Below, one piece after another: positions 1 through 5,629 of a stretch of 5,629 bases of DNA (positions are counted from its first letter, which is position 1; every line of letters starts with the position of its first letter). Source of the DNA: DASTSN01 sp035760665. GTDB lineage: Bacteria > Bacteroidota > Bacteroidia > Chitinophagales > Chitinophagaceae. The position numbers were made by a program, and so were the translations under genes. The notes below the pieces were generated by a model. It had not been told where the DNA came from, ran no database searches, and saw only the letters and a list, made by a program, of their open reading frames with translations. The DNA lies in contig DASTSN010000083.1 in the NCBI GenBank assembly GCA_035760665.1, positions 1 to 5,629 on the forward strand, in the 5' to 3' direction.

Positions 1-510
1 TTCTTCATCTATGGACATTTGCTCCAGAACAGCTTTCAATTGTTGTTTCTGGCGTACGATGTCATAATAGGTATTGATCACATTGGCGATGGTATTTACG
101 ACCTGGTTTTTTATGCCAAGTTCTCCCAGCCTGATAAATTCTTCGGCTTTATCGCGGGTGGCAAACATCTTCAAGCCGTCAAATAGTGTCCAGTTCAGTG
201 CCAGCGAGCCGGAAATATTATTCGACTTCACACCATTGCTGGCCCGTTTGGTGCCGTCCGCCAGGGTTTGTTTCTGATCATTATTGTTCCAGGTAGTTCC
301 GACATTGGCATTCAGCCGTGGTAAAAAAACTGCGTTGCGGTAGGAATAATTCAGCGCCGCCACCATGGAATCATTCTTAGATAATTGGATATCGTAATTA
401 TTTTTCAGGGCGGTGGCAATCGCCTGATCCAGCGAGACAACCTGCTGCCCGGTTGCCGTGATTCCAGTCAATAGAAATAAAGACAATACAATTTTATTCA
501 TCCGGTTCAT
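1..510 (-). CDS. TolC-family outer-membrane efflux channel (N-terminal part, cut by window edge)
   Basis: This is the N-terminal 170 codons of an outer-membrane factor. The family forms trimeric beta-barrel channels with long periplasmic alpha-helical tunnels that receive substrate from an RND pump. The frame is open from the ATG at 510 to the left edge; complete members have roughly 420-490 residues, so more than half is missing. Residues 1-21 look like a Sec signal peptide: positive start (MNRMNK), hydrophobic core (IVLSLFLLTGITA), then GQQ. The mature part begins with the typical family pattern SLDQAIATALKNNYDIQLSK (residues 26-45), followed by FLPRLNANVG (62-71) and NWTLFDGLKMF (106-116), the classic TolC-repeat motifs. 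Residues 118-170 are helix-forming and charged, as expected for the tunnel. A second in-frame ATG at 501 (MNKIVLS) is an equally plausible start. There is no clear Shine-Dalgarno sequence. It is the third gene of the pump operon, 108 bp after the permease. Confidence 0.92.
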   Translation of the reverse strand, partial: MNRMNKIVLSLFLLTGITATGQQVVSLDQAIATALKNNYDIQLSKNDSMVAALNYSYRNAVFLPRLNANVGTTWNNNDQKQTLADGTKRASNGVKSNNISGSLALNWTLFDGLKMFATRDKAEEFIRLGELGIKNQVVNTIANVINTYYDIVRQKQQLKAVLEQMSIDEE

Positions 511-522
511 CTGTTTTTGTGT

Positions 523-537
523 ACCGCCAAAAGCGGT
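523..537 (-). other. small hairpin just upstream of the TolC-like start codon
   Basis: On the minus strand ACCGC (537-533) and GCGGT (527-523) can pair around the five-base loop TTTTG. The structure ends 12 bases before the ATG at 510, inside the expected ribosome-loading region. It could tune translation of the channel gene relative to the permease. It has no following T-run, so it does not look like a terminator. The stem is only 5 bp, so it may be chance. Confidence 0.3.
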
Positions 538-550
538 TCCTGGTTTTGTC

Positions 551-610
551 TGATGCCGTGCCGTCAACCGGTAAGGTTGATTAATGCTAGAGCATGCCGG
601 CATTTCATCA
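551..610 (-). repeat. cluster of overlapping inverted repeats in the permease-channel spacer
   Basis: Within this stretch of the 108-bp spacer there are several complementary pairs. TCAACC (564-569) and GGTTGA (575-580) form a 6-bp stem with a five-base loop. ATGCCGGCAT (594-603) is a perfect palindrome. ATGCCG (553-558) also matches CGGCAT (598-603), which would close an outer stem around the inner hairpin(s). ATGC (584-587) and GCAT (592-595) give one more short pair. No T-run follows on the minus strand, so an intrinsic terminator is unlikely. An mRNA-processing or stability structure between the pump genes is a reasonable inference. Alternative pairings compete with each other, and no family is recognised. 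Confidence 0.4.
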
Positions 611-618
611 GTATTCGT

Positions 619-3600
619 TTATACATTTTCAGTTTCCACGGTAACCGTTTCCTGGTCCAGCATATCCATTTCACTGCGCTGTTTTTTAGACGACAGGAAT
701 GAATACATTGCCGGAATGACGAAAAGGGTAAGAATTAATGAGAACATAATTCCGCCTACGATAACAACCCCCAACGGTATGCGGCTTGTTGCTGCAGCAC
801 CCAGCGACAAAGCCAGTGGCAGAGCGCCCAGAGACATGGCCAGGCTGGTCATCAGGATCGGGCGCAGTCGCATAGTGGCGGCATAAATGGCTGCTTCTGA
901 TTTTTTCATGCCTTTCAGCAGGTTCTGGTTAGCAAATTCCACGATAAGGATACCGTTTTTCGTCACCAGGCCGATCAGCATAATCATACCAATTTGTGAA
1001 AAAATGTTCAGCGTATGCCCAAAAATCCAGAGTGACAGCATGGCACCGGCGATAGCCAGCGGCACAGTCAGCATAATAATGAAAGGGTCGATAAAGCTTT
1101 CAAACTGGGCGGCAAGAATCAGGAAAATAAGTGCCAGCGCCAGCAGGAAGGCGAAACTGGTGTTGCTGGAACTTTCGGCATAGTCGCGTGACGACCCTGC
1201 CAGCGAGGTGGCAAAGGTATCATCCAGCAGGCGGGAGGCTATCTCTTCCATCGCCTTGATACCGTCGCCAATGGTTTTCCCCGGAGCAAGCCCCGCGGAA
1301 ATGGTGGCGGATTTATAACGGTTAAAGTGATAAATCGTGGGGGGCGTTGTGGATTCAGTAATGGTAACCAGGTTATCCAGCCCTATCATTTCGCCTCGGT
1401 TGTTACGCACATAAATGGTTTTTAAATCCTCCGGGTCATCACGGTTAGACCTTGTTACCTGCGCAATTACCTGGTATTGCTTTCCGTCTTTTGTGAAGTA
1501 CCCAACACGTCCGTTACTCAAAGCCAGTTGGAGGGTTTGCGAAACATCGTCCACGCTTACACCCAGTTCACTCGCTTTAAGACGGTTGATCATGATGCGC
1601 AATTCGGGCTTATTAAATTTGAGATCGGCATCCACGCCCTGGAAAACCGGATTCTTATTGGCTTCCTCTAAAAACTTGGGAAGCACCTGTGCCAGTTTTT
1701 CAAAATTATTATTCTGTATGACAAACTGCACCGGCAAACCACCCCGGCGGTTTACGGCAATGGTTTGTTCTTCTATCGCAAAGGCTTTTCCTTCTGTGAA
1801 TTTCGGCAGGTTGCGGTTGACCATTGCGACAATTTCTTTTTGCGAACGTTCCCGCTTTTTAGGATCCACCAGTGTCACCCGCACAAAGCCTGAATTCGCT
1901 GATCCGGATCCTGCAAAACTTGGCGACGTAACAGTCAGTACAATTTCTTTTTCGGGTATGGAATCAACCATGAAATTCGATAACTGGTCAATGTATTTAT
2001 CCATGGCATCGAAGGATGTGCCCTCAGGGGCTGTCACCTGCAGGCGAAACTGGCTGCGGTCTTCCATGGGGGCCAGTTCGGAAGGAAGCTGGCGCCCGAT
2101 AAAAAATATAGCAGCGCCACAGGCTAAAATGATTACAAAAGCCACCCAGCGTACTTTCATGAATTTAGTCAGTGCATTGCGGTAGGAATTTTCGAGCCAG
2201 CGGAAGAAGGGTTCTGTTTTATAATAAAACCAAGAGTGCTTGTGTACGTTTCGCGTAAGCTTAACGTTGAGTACCGGTGTAAGCGTAAGCGATACAAAGG
2301 CTGATATCAGTACTGCTCCCGCCACCACAATACCGAATTCGCGGAAAAGCCTCCCCACAAATCCCTGCAGGAAGATGATGGGCAAAAACACAACAGCCAG
2401 GGTAATGGACGTGGAAATTACGGCGAAATAAATTTCTTTGGAACCTTCTTTTGCTGCCTGCCATTTGTTCATGCCCATTTCCATTTTTTTGAAAATATTT
2501 TCCGTCACTACGATTCCGTCATCCACGACAAGTCCCGTAGCCAGCACGATAGCCAGCAAGCTCAGTACGTTAATAGTGAAGCCTGCCAGGTACATTATAA
2601 AGAATGCGCCGATCAGTGATACCGGAATGTCAATAAGCGGCCGGAAGGCAATGACCCAGTCGCGGAAGAACAAATAAATGATCAGGATTACCAGCACCAG
2701 TGATACAATCAGGGTTTCTTCCACCTCTGATATCGATTGCTTGATGAACTTGGTCTGATCGAGGGCGATATTCAGTTTAATATCTGGGGGAACTTCTTTT
2801 TTAATTTGTTCGAGGCGCTTGTAAAATTCATCTGAAATAGCTACGTAGTTGGAGCCGGGCTGGGGTACCAGTGCCAGGGCTATCATGGGGGTGCCACTTT
2901 CTTTGAGAATGGTTTCCTCATTTTCAGGTCCCAGTACGGCAGATCCAATGTCTTTTACCCGGATATCGCTGCCGCCAACATTTTTAACGATAATGTTATT
3001 GAATTCATCTTCCGTGTTCAGGCGGCCAAAAGTGCGGACCGTTAATTCGGTGGCATTGCCACTGATTTTTCCAGAAGGCAGTTCCACGTTTTCCCGCAGC
3101 AGCGCATCTCGCACGTCGCCAGGTGTCAGCCCAAATGCGGATAGCTTGGCAGGATCGAGCCAGATGCGCATGGCGTACCGTTTTTCCCCCCAGATCTGGA
3201 TACCGCTTACCCCCGGAATGGTTTGCAGTCGCTCCACCAGTACATTGTTGGCATACTCGGTTACCTGCAACTGGTTTCGTGTATTGCTTTGCACCGTCAT
3301 GGAGAGAATGGCATCGGCATTGGCATCTGCTTTGGAAACGACGGGGGGAGCATCCAGGTCCGATGGCAGGGAGCGTTGCGCCTGCGATACTTTATCACGT
3401 ACATCATTCGCTGCTGTTTCCAGGTCAACGCCGAGGTCAAATTCTACATTGATGTTGCTGACGCCTGAACTGCTGAGAGAAGTGATATTTTTAATACCCG
3501 GCACACCATTAACGGCTTTTTCAAGCGGTTCGGTGATTTGTGATTCAATGATATCCGCGTTGGCGCCAGCATAGGATGTGCGTACGTTAATATTGGGCGG

Positions 3601-3723
3601 GTCAATGGCGGGGTAATCCCGTACACCGAGGAATTTAAATCCAATGACACCAAACAGAACGATGATGATGCTGAGCACTATGGCTAACACTGGCCGTCGT
3701 AAACTTAATTCGGATATATTCAT
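619..3723 (-). CDS. RND (HAE1/AcrB-type) multidrug efflux permease, inner membrane
   Basis: This is a complete 1034-residue proton/substrate antiporter of the resistance-nodulation-division superfamily, close to AcrB's 1049 residues. The layout is the usual duplicated one: TM1 at about 10-33, a large periplasmic porter/docking loop at 34-335, TM2-TM6 at about 336-487, TM7 at about 527-545, a second periplasmic loop to about 855, then TM8-TM12 up to about 1008 and a short acidic cytoplasmic tail. The proton-relay residues are all visible: Asp401-Asp402 in GLVVDDGIVVTEN (TM4), Lys922 in IGLVTKNGILIVEF (TM10), Arg952 in RLRPILMTS and Thr959. Both Asps and the ..KNGILIVEF form fit the HAE1 drug-efflux branch rather than heavy-metal CzcA/CusA pumps, and no Met/His-rich metal path is apparent. 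Start ATG at 3723, 16 bp after the adaptor stop; AGGG sits only four bases upstream, a weak ribosome site. Adaptor upstream and TolC-like gene downstream complete the pump. The exact substrate cannot be read from sequence. Confidence 0.97.
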   Translation of the reverse strand: MNISELSLRRPVLAIVLSIIIVLFGVIGFKFLGVRDYPAIDPPNINVRTSYAGANADIIESQITEPLEKAVNGVPGIKNITSLSSSGVSNINVEFDLGVDLETAANDVRDKVSQAQRSLPSDLDAPPVVSKADANADAILSMTVQSNTRNQLQVTEYANNVLVERLQTIPGVSGIQIWGEKRYAMRIWLDPAKLSAFGLTPGDVRDALLRENVELPSGKISGNATELTVRTFGRLNTEDEFNNIIVKNVGGSDIRVKDIGSAVLGPENEETILKESGTPMIALALVPQPGSNYVAISDEFYKRLEQIKKEVPPDIKLNIALDQTKFIKQSISEVEETLIVSLVLVILIIYLFFRDWVIAFRPLIDIPVSLIGAFFIMYLAGFTINVLSLLAIVLATGLVVDDGIVVTENIFKKMEMGMNKWQAAKEGSKEIYFAVISTSITLAVVFLPIIFLQGFVGRLFREFGIVVAGAVLISAFVSLTLTPVLNVKLTRNVHKHSWFYYKTEPFFRWLENSYRNALTKFMKVRWVAFVIILACGAAIFFIGRQLPSELAPMEDRSQFRLQVTAPEGTSFDAMDKYIDQLSNFMVDSIPEKEIVLTVTSPSFAGSGSANSGFVRVTLVDPKKRERSQKEIVAMVNRNLPKFTEGKAFAIEEQTIAVNRRGGLPVQFVIQNNNFEKLAQVLPKFLEEANKNPVFQGVDADLKFNKPELRIMINRLKASELGVSVDDVSQTLQLALSNGRVGYFTKDGKQYQVIAQVTRSNRDDPEDLKTIYVRNNRGEMIGLDNLVTITESTTPPTIYHFNRYKSATISAGLAPGKTIGDGIKAMEEIASRLLDDTFATSLAGSSRDYAESSSNTSFAFLLALALIFLILAAQFESFIDPFIIMLTVPLAIAGAMLSLWIFGHTLNIFSQIGMIMLIGLVTKNGILIVEFANQNLLKGMKKSEAAIYAATMRLRPILMTSLAMSLGALPLALSLGAAATSRIPLGVVIVGGIMFSLILTLFVIPAMYSFLSSKKQRSEMDMLDQETVTVETENV

Positions 3724-3739
3724 GCTGCCCTGTTAAAAA

Positions 3740-4810
3740 TTACTGGTCTGAAATTTTGTTAATCTTCAGTTGTGATTCAGGTTTTATCGTTAATAAACCT
3801 GTGATCACCACGGTGTCGCCTTTTTTTACACCTTCGGTGATTTGAATAGTGGCGGAATCGCGAACACCGGTCGTCACATCCACGAATTTGGCAGCGCCAT
3901 TTTCATAAAGAATGACTTTTTTGCCCCTGGCCTGCGGAATGACAGCCTGGGTTGGAATGATCACGGCGTTCGGGTCGGCATCAAAATGCAAAGAAACTTT
4001 GGCAAAGGCGCCCGGTACCAGGGAGGCATCTTTGTTTTCTACGATCGAACGGATCATAAGACTCCTGGTTTCCTGCGCAACGCTGGCATCCGTTGCCATT
4101 ACTTTTGCTGTATAAATCCTGGAGGATCCTTCCGTGGTAAACTGAACTTTTTGACCAGTCTTAATTTGCGAAGAATATTTTTCCGGAACAGAAAAATCAA
4201 GTTTGAGCAGATCGGTTTGCTGAATGCTTGCAACAACGGTGCTGGGCGTTACAAAAGCGCCGGGACTGATATTTTTCAAGCCCACGCGGCCGTTAAACGG
4301 CGCCCGGATTTCGGTTTTTATGATACTGACTTTGGTAATTTCAATATCGGCCTTAATATTATTTACGTTCAGCAGGCTGGCATCATAATCCTGCTTGCTG
4401 ATACCCTGGATTTTTAATAACTGTGCGGAGCGTTGTTCATTTTGTTCAGCAATCTGCAACTGCACTTCCAGCTTTTTCAGTTGCGCCTGCAGGTCGCCAT
4501 CGAATATTTTAGCCAGCAACGTTCCCTTGGTTACGTACCGGCCTTCGCTCACATTCAACTGTACAATGCGGCCGGATATTTCGGGATGAATTTCGGTAGC
4601 CTCATTAGCAATCAATGTTCCGGGTACTTCCACCACATCGCTCACTGGTTTTGTTTGCGCAACAAAAACATCCACTGACACGGAGGATGGCCGGGCTGTT
4701 GCACCGGGTTTTGGCGGAGCAATTTTTTGCTCTTTTTCACCGCAACTTGCAACAATGATGAAAACGGGGGTTGCAAAAAGAAATGAAGTTTTGATGAATG
4801 ATTTCAGCAT
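3740..4810 (-). CDS. RND efflux periplasmic adaptor (membrane-fusion) lipoprotein
   Basis: This 356-residue adaptor links the RND permease to the outer-membrane channel. Residues 1-23 are a lipoprotein signal: MLKSFIK, a hydrophobic run, then IVASC with Cys23 as the lipidation site, so the protein is probably anchored in a membrane facing the periplasm. The linker (24-44) is Pro-rich. The first barrel-sandwich (lipoyl-like) half is about 57-103, with GRIVQLNVSEGRYVTKGTLLA. A short helical hairpin rich in Gln/Glu/Lys spans about 105-163. The second lipoyl half begins at IRAPFNGRVGLKNISPGAFV (168-187), the family hallmark. The beta-barrel is about 203-275 and the membrane-proximal domain about 280-350, including IIPTQAVI. 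The open frame extends upstream to a TTG at 4846, but that adds 12 residues that would spoil the compact signal peptide, so I take the ATG at 4810. The permease follows after 16 bp, clearly co-transcribed. HlyD-like secretion adaptors share this fold, but the neighbour fixes it as RND. Confidence 0.95.
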   Translation of the reverse strand: MLKSFIKTSFLFATPVFIIVASCGEKEQKIAPPKPGATARPSSVSVDVFVAQTKPVSDVVEVPGTLIANEATEIHPEISGRIVQLNVSEGRYVTKGTLLAKIFDGDLQAQLKKLEVQLQIAEQNEQRSAQLLKIQGISKQDYDASLLNVNNIKADIEITKVSIIKTEIRAPFNGRVGLKNISPGAFVTPSTVVASIQQTDLLKLDFSVPEKYSSQIKTGQKVQFTTEGSSRIYTAKVMATDASVAQETRSLMIRSIVENKDASLVPGAFAKVSLHFDADPNAVIIPTQAVIPQARGKKVILYENGAAKFVDVTTGVRDSATIQITEGVKKGDTVVITGLLTIKPESQLKINKISDQ

Positions 4811-4843
4811 GGTTCTCACGTGCAGTAAAAATTTATGTTTAAA

Positions 4844-4863
4844 CAATAAAGATCAATAAAGAT
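4844..4863. repeat. perfect tandem direct repeat, 2 x 10 bp (CAATAAAGAT)
   Basis: CAATAAAGAT occurs twice head to tail (4844-4853 and 4854-4863) with no mismatch. It ends 34 bases before the adaptor ATG at 4810. A 10-bp period puts both copies on nearly the same helix face, which is typical of sites bound by a dimeric or tandem-binding regulator. The second copy overlaps a weak -7-like element (TATCTTTA on the minus strand, 4864-4857). That arrangement would suit an operator for the pump operon, but AT-rich simple sequence could also give it by chance. Confidence 0.45.
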
Positions 4864-4864
4864 A
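4857..4864 (-). promoter_or_regulatory. possible Bacteroidota -7 element for the pump operon
   Basis: Read on the minus strand the bases are TATCTTTA, matching the known Bacteroidota -7 motif TAnnTTTG at all fixed positions except the final G. Its position would give a leader of roughly 40-45 bases before the adaptor ATG at 4810. The expected -33 TTTG is not found at the normal spacing; the nearest T-rich stretch is too far upstream. This is a weak candidate only. Confidence 0.2.
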
Positions 4865-4942
4865 ACAGCGTGCCGCGCCATTAGATGTCAGAAAAGCTGA
4901 TTTTCTTGCGTTTGCAAAGATGCGAAATTATAAGCGGTTTTG

Positions 4943-5629
4943 TTAGCGGATAAAAGGAGGTGAGCTGGATTTAACAAGCAAAGTTCGTTTAACTTTATTT
5001 GACTTGTGCAACAGGTCCTGCTTCTCTTTACTTAAAATTGTCATATGTCCCATTTTACGGCCGGGCTTGGTTTGTTTTTTACCGTAGAGGTGAAGAAAAG
5101 CGTTTTCAATTTTCAAAATCTCTTCCAGTCCTTCATACTGCACATCGCCCTCGTAGCCTTCGGCACCCAGGATATTAACCATGATCGACGGTAATATGTA
5201 TTCGGTATTGCCCAGCGGGTATTGTAATAATATTCGCCACAGCATATCAAACTGGGAACTGTAATGCGCTTCAATGGTGTGATGACCGCTGTTGTGCACA
5301 CGCGGGGCTGTTTCATTCACAAACACTTCTCCATTTTTATCCACAAACATTTCGATAGCAAAAATGCCCGGGGATTGAAAATTGCGCACAACCGTTAACG
5401 CAATGGCTTCCACTTTCCACAATGTTTTAGTATCAAGATCAGCCGGGCACAGCTGGTAATCCAGCAAATTAAGATCGGGATCAAACAGCATTTCCACTGG
5501 CGGATAAATCGCTGTTTCCTTTTTTTCGTTGGTCGCAACAATGATGGCGATTTCTTTATGAATAGTCACCATTTTTTCCAGCACACCAGGCGCATCAAAA
5601 CCCTTATCCAGTTCGTCTGTGGATTTGAT
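4943..5629 (-). CDS. purK: 5-(carboxyamino)imidazole ribonucleotide synthase PurK (C-terminal part, cut by window edge)
   Basis: PurK is a cytosolic ATP-grasp enzyme of purine synthesis. It converts aminoimidazole ribonucleotide, bicarbonate and ATP to N5-carboxy-AIR, which PurE then rearranges. Only the last 228 codons are here; the frame runs open into the right edge, and whole family members have about 350-390 residues. The apparent start at 5584 is a GTG codon inside the conserved segment VLEKMVTIHKEIAIIVATNE, so it is not the real start. Visible landmarks are YPPVEMLF, the metal-binding ATP-grasp segment AIEMFVDKNGEVFVNE and the strongly conserved NETAPRVHNSGHH (5317-5279). The C-terminal PurK domain follows with LPSIMVNILG, LHLYGKKQTKPGRKMGHMTI and a short basic tail. 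The two Glu residues expected to hold Mg-ATP (in IEMF and NET) are intact. Its stop lies 132 bp from the adaptor start on the same strand; a functional link to the pump is not implied. Confidence 0.96.
   Translation of the reverse strand: MKSTDELDKGFDAPGVLEKMVTIHKEIAIIVATNEKKETAIYPPVEMLFDPDLNLLDYQLCPADLDTKTLWKVEAIALTVVRNFQSPGIFAIEMFVDKNGEVFVNETAPRVHNSGHHTIEAHYSSQFDMLWRILLQYPLGNTEYILPSIMVNILGAEGYEGDVQYEGLEEILKIENAFLHLYGKKQTKPGRKMGHMTILSKEKQDLLHKSNKVKRTLLVKSSSPPFIR

Larger units (their letters stand above)
4811..4942. other. purK-to-adaptor intergenic spacer, probable pump-operon leader
   Basis: These 132 bp separate the purK stop from the adaptor ATG and are AT-rich near the adaptor. On the minus strand they hold a TATAAT (4932-4927) directly after purK, a near-match to the Bacteroidota -7 consensus TAnnTTTG at 4922-4915 (CATCTTTG) and another at 4864-4857 (TATCTTTA). 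None has a convincing -33 TTTG at the usual distance, so no promoter is assigned firmly. A hairpin of AGAAAA (4890-4895) and TTTTCT (4901-4906) with a five-base loop is present but lacks a GC-rich stem and a T-run. It is therefore not a convincing purK terminator, and read-through from purK cannot be excluded. Confidence 0.5.

Noticed and set aside
517..886. Two small plus-strand frames spanning the permease-channel spacer
   Set aside because: They mostly run antisense to the permease C-terminus; no ribosome site or domain supports them.
1415..2185. 256-codon open frame on the plus strand opposite the permease
   Set aside because: It is fully antisense to a well-conserved RND gene. Its protein is Ser/Arg/Thr-rich with no recognisable domain, as expected of a shadow frame created by codon bias.
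2849..3574. 241-codon open frame on the plus strand opposite the permease N-terminal half
   Set aside because: It is antisense to the conserved porter domain, low-complexity Ser/Arg/Pro-rich, without any family motif; a shadow.
619..3723. Heavy-metal RND pump (CzcA/CusA type)
   Set aside because: There is no Met/His-rich metal-binding path, and the TM4 VVDDGIVV and TM10 TKNGILIVEF motifs with 1034 residues fit the HAE1 drug-efflux branch better.
3842..4417. 191-codon open frame on the plus strand opposite the adaptor gene
   Set aside because: It lies entirely within the adaptor coding region on the other strand, and its Gly/Asn/Phe-rich product matches no family I know.
4890..4906. Possible rho-independent terminator after purK
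   Set aside because: The AGAAAA/TTTTCT stem contains almost no G-C pairs and is not followed by a T-run on the minus strand, so termination is unlikely.
4927..4932. TATAAT as a sigma70-type -10 promoter element
   Set aside because: It has no matching -35 box, lies immediately after the purK stop, and Bacteroidota housekeeping promoters use a different -7 consensus.

Overview
The window reads as an ordinary chromosomal stretch of a Bacteroidota bacterium, most likely of the Chitinophagales/Sphingobacteriia kind. I infer this from the protein style: a PurK C-terminus, a lipoprotein-type RND adaptor and an HAE1-type RND permease that all resemble what I remember from that group. Shine-Dalgarno signals are also weak or absent, which is usual there. 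I could not run a database search, so the taxonomic call is an inference.

Every gene lies on the minus strand, so transcription runs from the right edge to the left. From right to left the window holds: (1) the C-terminal 228 codons of purK, a purine biosynthesis gene cut by the window edge (5629-4943); (2) a 132-bp spacer (4811-4942) with a tandem 10-bp direct repeat, weak promoter-like elements and a small AT-rich hairpin; (3) an RND efflux membrane-fusion (adaptor) lipoprotein (4810-3740); (4) after only 16 bp, a full-length RND inner-membrane permease of 1034 residues (3723-619); (5) a 108-bp spacer with several inverted repeats (511-618); (6) the first 170 codons of a TolC-family outer-membrane factor, cut by the left edge (510-1).

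Genes 3 to 5 are the three parts of one tripartite drug/solute efflux pump in adaptor-permease-channel order, very probably one operon. The permease uses the proton gradient to capture substrates from the periplasm or the outer face of the inner membrane. The adaptor bridges the envelope, and the TolC-like channel opens to the outside. All expected proton-relay residues are present in the permease. Its predicted substrate pocket differs from E. coli AcrB at most of the hydrophobic-trap phenylalanines. No regulator gene is visible in the window.

The adaptor's longest open frame begins at a TTG at 4846. The ATG at 4810 is a much better start, because it gives a compact lipoprotein signal peptide ending in VASC. 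I see no mobile element, CRISPR array, RNA gene or evidence of a novel system. The long open frames on the plus strand opposite the permease and adaptor are shadows. The most informative open points are the non-coding elements in the two spacers and the pocket substitutions in the permease.
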